A stretch of DNA of 9,782 bases from an uncultured Clostridium sp. (GCA_947246775.1 CAMXTM010000058.1:1-9782); one strand, 5' to 3'; shown: positions 1 through 8,100, counted from the stretch's first letter. Translations and numbers: made by a program. Notes: generated by a model from the sequence alone, not told the origin.

Positions 1-2
1 AT

Positions 3-365
3 TTACAAAAAAATGGAAGAATGAATATTTCTTCTGTAGTAAAAGAGAAAACAGAAAATATTAAAAAAGATGTATTAACTTATAAAAAAATGCAAATGAT
101 AAAGGAAGAAGATAAATATTATTCTTTATTAAAAGTAGAACTAAAAACAGGACGGCATCATCAAATTAGAGTCCAATTTTCTTATGCAGGGATTCCTATT
201 TGGGGTGATCAAAAATATAATACATTACAAATATGGAAAAAGGGGATTGCACCAGCATTGTGGGCATATCAACTAACATTTACACATCCTAAAACAAATA
301 AGGATATTGTATTACAGTATTTTCCAAAACAAGAACCTTTTTCAAAGTTTACAATTTTTGAATAA
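3..365 (+). CDS. RluA-family RNA pseudouridine synthase, C-terminal part (5' end outside window)
   Basis: C-terminal part of a uridine-to-pseudouridine isomerase acting on rRNA or tRNA. The frame is open to the left edge, so the ATG at 21 is probably an internal methionine and the gene starts outside the window. The visible part holds the conserved RluA-family C-terminal block: LKTGRHHQIRVQ, then a glycine-rich PIWGDQKYN segment (family pattern TGR-x-HQIRVH ... G-x-P-I/L-x-GD-x-KY). The catalytic HRLD aspartate motif must lie upstream and cannot be checked. The HHQIRVQ form resembles the short single-domain RluA proteins common in Clostridia that lack an S4 domain; this is from memory. The target uridine cannot be deduced. 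The gene ends in TAA and is followed by the clpC leader. Family assignment is secure; the subfamily is not. Confidence 0.88.
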   Translation, partial: LQKNGRMNISSVVKEKTENIKKDVLTYKKMQMIKEEDKYYSLLKVELKTGRHHQIRVQFSYAGIPIWGDQKYNTLQIWKKGIAPALWAYQLTFTHPKTNKDIVLQYFPKQEPFSKFTIFE

Positions 366-384
366 ATTTGTCATTATTCTATTG

Positions 385-412
385 TTGTATTTTTTTAATT
401 TTATATTATAAT
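385..412 (+). promoter_or_regulatory. Candidate sigma-A promoter for clpC
   Basis: A perfect TATAAT -10 box lies at 407-412, with TTGTAT (385-390) as a plausible -35 at 16 bases. Transcription would start near 419 and give a leader of roughly 100 bases before the clpC ATG. The region is very AT-rich, so chance matches are likely. I saw no better promoter between the hairpin at 421-448 and the start codon. Confidence 0.45.
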
Positions 413-420
413 AAATTTGT

Positions 421-448
421 AGGAAAAGAACAATTTCGTTCTTTTCTT
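421..448 (+). terminator. A/U-rich hairpin: weak rluA terminator or 5' leader hairpin of clpC mRNA
   Basis: Inverted repeat with arms GAAAAGAAC (423-431) and GTTCTTTTC (438-446), 9 bp perfect, extendable by a G-U and an A-U pair to 421-448, with a 6-base loop. The 3' arm is itself U-rich (TTTTCTTT), as in terminators whose A-tract pairs with the U-tract. It could end the upstream pseudouridine synthase transcript. If the promoter at 385-412 is real, the hairpin instead sits at the very 5' end of the clpC transcript. Confidence 0.45.
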
Positions 449-459
449 TAGAAAAAATA

Positions 460-486
460 TTAGCAATCATAAAAGCTATTGGCTAA
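460..486 (+). promoter_or_regulatory. Degenerate CIRCE-like inverted repeat (possible HrcA operator)
   Basis: TTAGC (460-464) and GCTAA (482-486) are separated by exactly 17 bases, the spacing of the outer cores of the CIRCE heat-shock operator (TTAGCACTC-N9-GAGTGCTAA). The left half-site TTAGCAATC matches 8 of 9 positions. The right half-site ATTGGCTAA matches only 5 of 9. The position between the candidate promoter and the ribosome binding site of a stress gene is where CIRCE elements usually lie. The heptad direct repeat (GGTCAAA type) bound by CtsR is not visible here. Identity as an HrcA site is inference. Confidence 0.4.
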
Positions 487-500
487 CAATATAAAATAAA

Positions 501-519
501 TAACCCAAAAGGAGGGTTA
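501..519 (+). promoter_or_regulatory. clpC ribosome binding site within a small hairpin
   Basis: The Shine-Dalgarno sequence AGGAGG (510-515) lies 7 bases before the clpC ATG and fixes that start. A perfect 6-bp inverted repeat, TAACCC (501-506) and GGGTTA (514-519), flanks it. The AAAAGGA part falls in the 7-base loop and the last two G residues in the stem. The hairpin could modulate ribosome access. The ribosome binding site is secure; the regulatory role of the hairpin is not. Confidence 0.6.
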
Positions 520-522
520 CAT

Positions 523-2979
523 ATGCAAAGAAAGTACACAAAAAAAGCGCAAGCTGTATTACAGTTGGCACAAGAATCTGCTTTGAAATTAGGAAATCGT
601 TTTATTGGCACAGAGCATATTCTTTTAGGATTAACATTGGTTAAAGATAGTGTAGCTTGTAAAGCGTTAGAAGAACAAGATGTGACATCAGATAGTATAT
701 TTGAAAAAATTGCAACATTAATAAGTCATAGTGCTATTTCTTATATACCACAAGATTTTACGCCAGGTGCAAAAAGAGTACTAGAATTTAGTAATCAAGA
801 AGCACAACAAATGGGAACAGGATATGTAGGTACAGAACATTTGCTTTTAGCACTCATGAAAGAGACAGATAGTATTGCTGTTAAAATATTGATAATAATG
901 GGAGTAAATGCACAAAAATTATATGAAGATATTTTGATGATGTTGGGAGAAAGTGAAAGTCAGATTATTCCTGGTATGGGGCATTATGGAGAACTTTCTT
1001 CTGAAAGGTCAACAATAACGGAATGTTTGGATAAATATGGTAGAGATTTCACAAAATTAGCAAAAAATAATAAATTTGATCCTATTATTGGTAGAGAAAG
1101 AGAAATTGAGAGAATTATACAAATATTAAGTAGAAGAACAAAAAATAGTCCTTGTCTTGTTGGCGACCCTGGTGTTGGCAAAACTGCTATTGTAGAGGGA
1201 CTAGCTCAAAAAGTAGCAGAAGGTAATATTCCATCTACATTAAAAGATAAAAAAATTATTAGTCTTGATTTGTCTTCTATGGTGGCTGGTTCTAAATATC
1301 GTGGAGAATTTGAGGAACGTATGAAAAAATCATTAAAAGAAGTGCAAAGTGATGGGAATATTATATTATTTATTGATGAAATTCATACAATTATTGGAGC
1401 AGGTGCGGCAGAGGGTGCTATTGATGCATCTAATATATTAAAACCTTTATTAGCAAGAGGGGAAATACAGCTTATAGGTGCTACTACATTGGAGGAATAT
1501 CGGAAATATATTGAAAAAGATGCAGCATTTGAAAGAAGATTTCAGCCAGTAAAAGTGGAAGAGCCAGAAGAAGAAAAAGCAATTAGTATGTTGAAAGGAT
1601 TAAAAGACCGTTATGAGGTACACCATAACGTTACTATTACAGATGAAGCTTTAGAGGCTGCTGTAAAAATGTCTATTCGTTATTTGCCTGATAGATTTTT
1701 ACCAGATAAGGCAATTGATTTAATTGATGAAGCTGCTTCTAGTTTGCGTTTACGAACAGTCACAATGCCATTAAATATAAAAGAATTAGAAGAAAAACTA
1801 GAAGAACTAGAAAAAGAAAAAGAAGAAGCAATTAAGACAGAAGAATTTGAAAAGGCTGGAGAAATGAAAAAACAACAAACTGAATTAAAAAGGCAATTAG
1901 AGCAGGCAAAAACAGTATGGCAGCAAAATAATAAGCAAAGTGAACAAACAGTAACAAAGGAAGACATAGCAGATGTTGTTGCAAAATGGACAGGTATCCC
2001 TGTAAAAAGTTTAGAAGAAGAAGAAAGTCAAAAATTACTTCGACTAGAAGAAGAATTGCATAAAAGAGTTGTTGGTCAGGAAGAAGCTGTTTCTTCTATT
2101 GCAAAAGCTGTGCGTCGGGGACGTGTAGGATTGAAGGACCCAAGCCGTCCAATTGGCTCTTTTTTGTTTTTAGGTCCAACAGGAGTAGGAAAAACAGAAT
2201 TATCTAAGGCATTAGCAGAGGTTTTATGTGGTGATGAATCGGCTATGATACGTATTGATATGTCAGAATATATGGAAAAGCATAGTGTTTCTCGTCTGAT
2301 AGGTTCTCCTCCAGGTTATGTAGGATATGAAGAGGGGGGACAACTAAGTGAAAAAGTACGTAGGAATCCTTATTCCGTTATATTATTTGATGAAATAGAA
2401 AAAGCTTCTTCTGATGTCTTTAATGTATTGTTGCAAGTATTAGATGATGGTCATATCACAGATGGTCATGGAAGAAAAATAGATTTTAAAAATACAGTTA
2501 TTATTATGACATCTAATGCGGGCGCAAAAAATATTGCTGCTCCAAAAAGACTTGGTTTTGTCACTGTTGATAATGAGGAACAAAATTATGAGACAATGAA
2601 AAAAAATGTTATGGATGAAGTAAAACAAATTTTTAAACCAGAGTTTTTAAATCGTATTGATGATATTATTGTATTCCATACATTGAATAAGGAAAATCTG
2701 AAACAAATTGTATCTCTTATGAGTAAGACTCTTATTGATAGAGCAAAAGAAAATATGCAAATTGATTTATCTTTTTCAGAAGAGGCTATTTCTCTTATTG
2801 CTACAGAAGGATATGATCAAGCTTATGGAGCAAGACCGTTACGTAGAGCAATACAATCAAAAATTGAAAACTTTTTTGCTGAGCAATATTTGGAGGGGAA
2901 ATTTCAAAAGGGTGACATGGTAGAGGTAAATGTAGATAATGAAAATTTTGTATTACAGAAAGTAGAAAAAGCTAATTGA
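523..2979 (+). CDS. clpC: ATP-dependent Clp protease ATP-binding subunit ClpC
   Basis: Cytosolic AAA+ unfoldase that feeds substrates to the ClpP peptidase. It has 818 residues, the usual ClpC length. Domains in order: paired Clp-N repeats (about 3-145), each with a GTEH(I/L)LL motif; AAA-1 with Walker A GDPGVGKT (214-221), Walker B FIDE (D285, E286) and arginine fingers R338/R339; a UVR-type coiled middle segment (about 420-460, tip F442); AAA-2 with Walker A GPTGVGKT (551-558), Walker B D623/E624, FLNR (R711) and sensor-2 GARPLRR (769-775). The LGF tripeptide at 677-679 fits the ClpP-binding loop. E31 and E105 match the B. subtilis phosphoarginine-pocket glutamates E32 and E106. The single short middle domain separates it from ClpB. 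ctsR, mcsA and mcsB are not adjacent. The leader has a CIRCE-like repeat and the gene is followed by a hairpin, suggesting a monocistronic unit. Confidence 0.97.
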   Translation: MQRKYTKKAQAVLQLAQESALKLGNRFIGTEHILLGLTLVKDSVACKALEEQDVTSDSIFEKIATLISHSAISYIPQDFTPGAKRVLEFSNQEAQQMGTGYVGTEHLLLALMKETDSIAVKILIIMGVNAQKLYEDILMMLGESESQIIPGMGHYGELSSERSTITECLDKYGRDFTKLAKNNKFDPIIGREREIERIIQILSRRTKNSPCLVGDPGVGKTAIVEGLAQKVAEGNIPSTLKDKKIISLDLSSMVAGSKYRGEFEERMKKSLKEVQSDGNIILFIDEIHTIIGAGAAEGAIDASNILKPLLARGEIQLIGATTLEEYRKYIEKDAAFERRFQPVKVEEPEEEKAISMLKGLKDRYEVHHNVTITDEALEAAVKMSIRYLPDRFLPDKAIDLIDEAASSLRLRTVTMPLNIKELEEKLEELEKEKEEAIKTEEFEKAGEMKKQQTELKRQLEQAKTVWQQNNKQSEQTVTKEDIADVVAKWTGIPVKSLEEEESQKLLRLEEELHKRVVGQEEAVSSIAKAVRRGRVGLKDPSRPIGSFLFLGPTGVGKTELSKALAEVLCGDESAMIRIDMSEYMEKHSVSRLIGSPPGYVGYEEGGQLSEKVRRNPYSVILFDEIEKASSDVFNVLLQVLDDGHITDGHGRKIDFKNTVIIMTSNAGAKNIAAPKRLGFVTVDNEEQNYETMKKNVMDEVKQIFKPEFLNRIDDIIVFHTLNKENLKQIVSLMSKTLIDRAKENMQIDLSFSEEAISLIATEGYDQAYGARPLRRAIQSKIENFFAEQYLEGKFQKGDMVEVNVDNENFVLQKVEKAN

Positions 2980-2987
2980 TGTAATTA

Positions 2988-3034
2988 GGAGAGTTCTTCA
3001 ATTTTATTTATTGTAAGAACTTCTCCATTTCTTT
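2988..3034 (+). terminator. Probable intrinsic terminator of clpC
   Basis: A long hairpin begins 8 bases after the clpC stop. GGAGA (2988-2992) pairs with TCTCC (3022-3026), GTTCTT (2993-2998) with AAGAAC (3015-3020), and CAAT (2999-3002) with ATTG (3010-3013). There are single-base bulges at 3014 and 3021 and a 7-base loop. It is followed by the U-rich run ATTTCTTT, which is less uniform than a classic U-tract. Confidence 0.7.
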
Positions 3035-3059
3035 ATATTTGAATGAAATATAAAGAAAT
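3027..3059. repeat. Perfect A/T-rich inverted repeat abutting the clpC terminator
   Basis: ATTTCTTTATATTT (3027-3040) is exactly complementary in reverse to AAATATAAAGAAAT (3046-3059), a 14-bp stem with the 5-base loop GAATG. It starts on the base after the preceding hairpin and uses that hairpin's U-rich tail as its left arm. The stem has one G-C pair, so it is thermodynamically modest. It may act as a second terminator, a 3'-end stabiliser or a mutually exclusive fold, or it may reflect base composition. Confidence 0.6.
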
Positions 3060-3072
3060 TTTAAATTTTCAG

Positions 3073-3101
3073 TATACCAAGTTTATTTTTTATGATATAA
3101 T
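3073..3101 (+). promoter_or_regulatory. Extended -10 promoter for the small hypothetical gene
   Basis: TATAAT at 3096-3101 is preceded by TG with one base between (3093-3095), an exact extended -10 motif. The -35 at 17 bases, TATACC (3073-3078), is poor, which extended -10 promoters tolerate. Transcription would start near 3108 and give a leader of about 55 bases with AGGAGG at 3149-3154. A second TATAAT at 3107-3112 has no convincing -35. Confidence 0.62.
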
Positions 3102-3162
3102 ATTTTTATAATAAAGTCATAGGAATCTGTAGTTACGTATTTACAATCAGGAGGCAAAGAAA

Positions 3163-3579
3163 ATGGGCGTAATAGAAGAATTAATTAGACAAGAAAATAA
3201 TGATACAATTAGTTTTGGCAACTATTTGTTAGATTCCAAAAAGAAAGTATTAGATTTTGAAGTAAAAGGTAATTTGTATAAAGTAAAAACATTTAAAGAA
3301 ATTACAAAACTAGAAAAAAATGGAAAAATGATATTAGAAACTGTTCCTGGTGCAACAATACATAATTTTGATATGACTGAAAAAGGAGTTAATTTTGTTG
3401 TAGAGGGAAAAGAGGACTTACAATTGACATTAGAGTTGGAGCCTGAAATGGAATATAAAATTTTAGTTGATAGTGTTAATGTAGGTAAAATAAAAACAAA
3501 TATGGCTGGAAAAGTAAATTTTAGTGTTGAGATGCAGCAAAATGTGACAAAAACAGTAGAAATCAAGAAAATGAATTGA
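3163..3579 (+). CDS. Conserved hypothetical protein (Clostridia family sometimes labelled 'endosialidase')
   Basis: A 138-residue acidic-to-neutral protein of unknown function. The start is supported by AGGAGG 8 bases upstream. It has no signal peptide, no transmembrane segment and no cysteine, so a cytosolic location is likely. The N-terminus MGVIEELIRQENNDTISFGNY and the block LYKVKTFKEITKLEKNG resemble a small family I recall from Lachnospirales genomes, often labelled 'endosialidase'. I see no glycosidase catalytic motif, and the protein is far too short for a phage endosialidase, so that label should not be trusted. The second half (about 62-136) alternates hydrophobic and polar residues with turns, suggesting a beta-sandwich; this is inference. 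It has its own promoter and a strong terminator and sits between clpC and radA, which are neighbours in the Bacillus stress operon. Its reality as a gene is well supported; its function is not. Confidence 0.85.
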   Translation: MGVIEELIRQENNDTISFGNYLLDSKKKVLDFEVKGNLYKVKTFKEITKLEKNGKMILETVPGATIHNFDMTEKGVNFVVEGKEDLQLTLELEPEMEYKILVDSVNVGKIKTNMAGKVNFSVEMQQNVTKTVEIKKMN

Positions 3580-3596
3580 TGCTAGTAAACTAAACT

Positions 3597-3625
3597 ATGG
3601 ACTGTGTGAAAACAGTCCATTTTTT
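3597..3625 (+). terminator. Strong intrinsic terminator between the hypothetical gene and radA
   Basis: A perfect 9-bp stem, ATGGACTGT (3597-3605) with ACAGTCCAT (3612-3620), has a 6-base loop GTGAAA and runs straight into six T residues (3620-3625). It begins 17 bases after the stop codon of the hypothetical gene and ends 27 bases before the radA start. This is the textbook form of a Rho-independent terminator. Confidence 0.88.
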
Positions 3626-3652
3626 AATTATAGAGAAAGATGTGATAATAAT

Positions 3653-5035
3653 TTGAAAGCAAAAACAGTATATAAATGTGTAGAGTGTGGCTATGAATCA
3701 TTAAAATGGATGGGACGTTGCGTAGAGTGTGGTGCGTGGAATAGTTTTGAAGAAATTAGTTCTATTAGTAATAAAAAAGTAAGTGAAACAAATGCAAAAA
3801 AAGTAATTTCTAAAGCACTAAAATTAGTAAATGTGGAAGTAGGAACAAATCAAAGGATACTAACAGGTATCAATGAATTTGATAGAGTGATGGGAGGCGG
3901 TGTTGTAAAGGATTCTGTAACAATCTTGACATCTCCTCCAGGTGGTGGAAAATCTACATTAACACTAGCTATTGCAGGAGAAATTGCAAAGCAAGGAAAA
4001 AGAGTACTTTATGCTACTGGAGAAGAAAGTGACAGTCAAATAAAAAATAGAGCTGACCGTATATTAGAGCAAATACATGAAAATATATGGATTATTGCAG
4101 ATACAAGTTTAAATAGTGTATTAGATGCTATTATAGAAGTAGATGCAGATTTGATTATTGCAGATAGTATACAAACATTTGCATTAGATGAATTTTTACC
4201 AGCAAGAGCGGGTAATCCAACACAAACAATGGAGTGTGCTAATACGTTAGTGCAATGTGCAAAAAATAAAGAAAGACAAAGAGCAGTTATACTTATTGGA
4301 CAAATGAATAAAAATGATGAAATGGCAGGCTTACGTTCGTTGGAACATTTAGTGGATACAGTATTACTTATGGAAGGAAATCATGAAGAAGATTTAAGAA
4401 GCATTGTTGCTACAAAAAATAGATTTGGTAGTACGGGAGAAATGGGATTTTTCACTATGACAGAAAGAGGACTTATTTCTATTGATAATCCTTCTGAATA
4501 TTTTGTTACAAAAAGAGAAAAAAATGAAATGGTTTCAGGGAGTACAATTACTGTAATACGAGAGGGTTCTCGTCCTGTCATTTCAGAAATAGAAAGTCTT
4601 GTTTCAAATTCATTTACACCATATCCTTCACGTATTTGTGAAGCAATGAAAAAAGACCAAATGAATACACTTATTTCTATATTAGAACAAAAGGGAAAGG
4701 TATCATTGTATGATAAGAATGTTGTAATAAAAACAACAGGAGGTATTAAGCTAAAAGAGCAAGCTGTTAATTTAGCCGTGATTATGTGTATTGCTTCTTC
4801 AGTGTATAATAAAGCAATACCTTGGGATTATGCTTTTATTGCTGATGTAGGATTAACAGGAGAATTAAAAAAAGTACCATCAATAGAAACTAGAGTGAAA
4901 GAATTAGATAGAATGGGTTTTGCAAAAGTGTTTATAGCAAAAAATGCCATGAGGAAAATAATACTAAAAAATATTGAAGTCATAGAATGTAAAACTTTAA
5001 TACAAGTAATTACCTATTGTATAGGTAAAAAATAA
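3653..5035 (+). CDS. radA: DNA repair protein RadA (Sms), divergent Lachnospirales-type
   Basis: RecA-related ATPase that promotes branch migration and processing of recombination intermediates. It has 460 residues, the normal RadA length. Seen in order: an N-terminal zinc finger with C9-x2-C12 and C23-x2-C26; a RecA-like ATPase core with P-loop SPPGGGKST (94-102), GEES (123-126) and ADSIQTF (170-176); the RadA signature KNRFG (255-259); and a C-terminal Lon-like domain (about 290-455) including ADVGLTGELKKVPS. The P-loop has Ser94 where the first Walker A glycine is expected, while Lys100 and Ser101 are kept. The usual GHVTK is GQMNK here (216-220). The start is TTG at 3653: no in-frame ATG lies between it and the zinc finger, and only a weak Shine-Dalgarno match (GATGTGAT, 3639-3646) precedes it. 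The strong terminator just upstream suggests low or readthrough expression. The family is certain; functional equivalence to canonical RadA is likely. Confidence 0.94.
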   Translation: MKAKTVYKCVECGYESLKWMGRCVECGAWNSFEEISSISNKKVSETNAKKVISKALKLVNVEVGTNQRILTGINEFDRVMGGGVVKDSVTILTSPPGGGKSTLTLAIAGEIAKQGKRVLYATGEESDSQIKNRADRILEQIHENIWIIADTSLNSVLDAIIEVDADLIIADSIQTFALDEFLPARAGNPTQTMECANTLVQCAKNKERQRAVILIGQMNKNDEMAGLRSLEHLVDTVLLMEGNHEEDLRSIVATKNRFGSTGEMGFFTMTERGLISIDNPSEYFVTKREKNEMVSGSTITVIREGSRPVISEIESLVSNSFTPYPSRICEAMKKDQMNTLISILEQKGKVSLYDKNVVIKTTGGIKLKEQAVNLAVIMCIASSVYNKAIPWDYAFIADVGLTGELKKVPSIETRVKELDRMGFAKVFIAKNAMRKIILKNIEVIECKTLIQVITYCIGKK

Positions 5036-5040
5036 TTTTT
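5010..5040 (+). terminator. Weak candidate terminator overlapping the radA 3' end
   Basis: TTACCTAT (5010-5017) and ATAGGTAA (5021-5028) form a perfect 8-bp stem with a 3-base loop inside the last codons of radA. Six T residues follow at 5035-5040, after the stop codon. The stem has only two G-C pairs and the T run starts 6 bases after it, so efficiency is doubtful. No other terminator is visible before the pyc promoter. Confidence 0.35.
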
Positions 5041-5052
5041 TAACAATGATAG

Positions 5053-5081
5053 TTTACGAATGAGAGAATTTATATTATAAT
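5053..5081 (+). promoter_or_regulatory. Sigma-A promoter for pyc-tatD
   Basis: TTTACG (5053-5058) and TATAAT (5076-5081) are separated by 17 bases, a good housekeeping promoter layout. Transcription would start near 5088, leaving about 30 bases of leader that contains the AAAGGAGG ribosome binding site (5104-5111). No operator or riboswitch can be recognised in this short leader. Confidence 0.65.
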
Positions 5082-5118
5082 ATTATACTATACTTAATAA
5101 AATAAAGGAGGATTATTT

Positions 5119-8100
5119 GTGCAGGAGGTAAAAATTAATAAATTTAAGAAAGTTCTTGTAGCAAATAGAGGAGAAATTGCAATTCGTATTTATAGAGCAT
5201 TAAATGAGCTTGGTATTCAAACAATAGGAATCTTTTCAAAAGAAGATAAATATTCTTTGTTTAGAACAAAAACAGATGAGGCTTATATGTTGAATAAGGA
5301 AAAAGGTCCTATTGATGCTTATTTAGATGTAAAAGAAATTATTCGTATAGCAAAAGCAAAGGGAGCTGATGCGATTCATCCAGGTTATGGCTTTTTGTCT
5401 GAAAATCCGGAATTTGTAGAAGCTTGTGAAAAAGCAGGTATTGCATTTATAGGCCCAGATAAAGAAGTTATGTATGCTATGGGAGATAAGATTTCTTCTA
5501 AGCAAATTGCAATAAAATGTGAAGTGCCTATTATACCAGGTGTTGACCATGCAGTAAAATCAGAAAAAGAAGTGATGGAAATTGCAGAGAAAGTTGGTTA
5601 TCCTGTTATGCTTAAAGCTTCTAATGGCGGTGGTGGACGTGGAATGAGAATTGTCAATAATGCACAAGAAATGCCAAAAGAATTTGAAGAAGCAAGAAAT
5701 GAGGCAAAGAAAGCATTTGGCGATGACAAAATATTTATTGAAAAATACCTAAGAAATCCAAAACATATTGAAGTACAGGTATTAGGTGATAAATATGGTA
5801 ATGTAGTACATCTTTTTGATAGAGACTGTTCTGTGCAAAGAAGACATCAAAAGGTAGTAGAGTATGCTCCAGCTTCTACTATTAGTACAGAGACAAGAAA
5901 GAAGATATTTGCAGACGCAATTAAAATTGAAAAGTATGTAGGGTATAAAAATGCAGGCACACTAGAATTTTTAGTAGATGCAGATGAAAATTATTATTTT
6001 ATAGAAATGAATCCTCGTATTCAAGTGGAACATACCGTTACAGAAGAAATAACAGGTATTGATATTGTACAAGCTCAAATTTTGATTGAAGAAGGATATC
6101 CACTAGATTCCCCTGAAATAAATATTCCTTCTCAAGAGTCTATTCATTGTAATGGTCATGCAATACAGATGAGAATTACAACAGAAGACCCGTCTAATAA
6201 CTTTTTACCTGATACTGGAAAAATTTCTGTTTATCGTTCTGCAGCTGGAAATGGTATACGATTAGATGGTGGAACTGCTTATACCGGTGGTGAAATTACA
6301 CCTTATTATGATAGTTTACTTGTAAAAGTAATTGCATATGATAGAGATTTTCAAAGAGCAACTAAAAAAGCAGTTAGAGCATTAAAAGAAACAAGAATTA
6401 GAGGAATTAAAACAAATATTCCTTTTTTAATAAATGTGCTACAAAGCAATACATTTATAGAGGGAAAATGTACTACAACATTTATAGAACAAACTCCTGA
6501 ATTGTTTAAAATCACATTAGGTCAGGATAGGGCAACAAAGATTGCAGAGTTTATAGGTAACCAAATTGTAAATGAAACACATGGTAAAAAGCCTGAATTA
6601 GAACCAATTATAGTTCCTTCATTTGGTACAAATGAAAATATTGTTGGAGCAAGAGATAAATTCTTGAAGTTAGGTGCAAAAGAATATACTCAGCAGTTAA
6701 TGAATGATAAAAGATTGTTTGTGACAGATAGTACTATGAGAGATGCTCATCAATCTTTAGTAGCAACACGTTTTAGGACAACAGACCTTGTAAAAGCAGC
6801 ACCAGCAACAAACAAGGCAATGGCTAATGCTTTTTCTGTAGAAGCATGGGGTGGTGCAACATTTGATGTTGCTTACCGATTTTTAAAGGAATCCCCATGG
6901 ATTCGCCTAGAATTATTGCGTAAATATATGCCAAATACTTTAATACAAATGCTTTTAAGAGCATCTAATGCTGTTGGTTATATGAATTATCCAGATAATG
7001 TAGTAAAGGAATTTATTCATGTTTCAGCTGAAACAGGTATTGATGTTTTTAGAATTTTTGATAGTTTAAATTGGATTGAAAATATGAAGATGCCGATAGA
7101 AGAAGCATTAAAAACAGGAAAAATTGTAGAGGGTGCTATTTGTTATACTGGAGATATATTGAATCCAAAAGAGAAAAAATATACAATTGATTATTATTTG
7201 AAAAAAGCAAAAGAATTGCAGGATATGGGTTGCCATATTTTTGCTATTAAAGATATGGCTGGTTTGTTAAAACCATATGCTGCAAAAGAATTATTTACTG
7301 CTTTAAAGTCAGAGTTAAATATTCCGTTACATTTGCATACACATGATACTACTGGAAATGGTGTTAGTACTGTATTGATGGCAGCAGAAGCAGGAGTAAA
7401 CATTGTTGACCTTGCAATACAATCTATGAGTTCTTTGACGAGTCAGCCATCTATGAATGCAGTAGTAGAGGCATTACGTGGTACAGAAAGAGATACAGGA
7501 TTATATATTGATGAATTAAACGAATTAAGTAGATATTATGCAGGTGTAAGACAAGTCTATAAAAATTTTGAAAGTGAAATGAATACACCAAACACAGAAA
7601 TTTATAAATATGAAATTCCTGGTGGACAATATTCTAATTTATTAGCACAAGTAAAATCAATGGGTTCTGGAGATAATTTTGAGGAAATTAAGCAGCTTTA
7701 TAAGCAAGCAAATGACTTACTTGGAAATATTGTAAAAGTAACACCATCTTCTAAAGTAGTAGGTGACATGGCAATATTTATGTCTAAAAATGGATTAAAT
7801 AAAGATAATATATTAGTAGAGGGAAAAGATTTATCTTATCCAGATTCTATTGTAGGATATTTTTCAGGTAATATTGGTCAGCCAGATGGTGGTTTTCCTA
7901 AAGAATTGCAAAAAATTGTATTAAAAGGAAAAGAAGCTATTTCAGAACGTCCTGGGAAATTATTACCAGCAGAAGATTTTGATGCCATTAGAAATCATCT
8001 TACACAATCTTATGCTATGAAACACATTACCGATAAAAATGTGATTAGTTATGCTTTGTATCCAAAAGTATACGATGATTATTGTGATTATCAAGAATAT

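Noticed and set aside
21..23. ATG at 21 as the true start of the pseudouridine synthase gene
   Set aside because: The frame is open to the left edge, there is no Shine-Dalgarno sequence, and a start here would omit the catalytic HRLD region, so the gene is cut by the window rather than truncated in the genome.
1680..1967. Minus-strand open frame of 95 codons within clpC
   Set aside because: Antisense shadow of the UVR/coiled segment of clpC; its Ser/Phe-rich protein is the reverse complement of Glu/Lys-rich coding sequence and it has no independent support.
2735..2923. Plus-strand alternative frame of 62 codons inside clpC
   Set aside because: It lies wholly inside the conserved AAA-2 C-terminal part of clpC and has no ribosome binding site.
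3125..3150. Possible riboswitch or stem in the leader of the hypothetical gene (TGTA ... TACA)
   Set aside because: Only four base pairs and no recognisable aptamer; within chance for AT-rich sequence.
3222..3566. Minus-strand open frame of 114 codons opposite the small hypothetical gene
   Set aside because: The plus-strand frame has a promoter, AGGAGG at the right spacing and a terminator, and resembles a known family. The minus frame has none of these.
5084..5089. Second -10-like box TATACT before pyc
   Set aside because: No acceptable -35 at 16-18 bases; the pair at 5053-5081 is clearly better.
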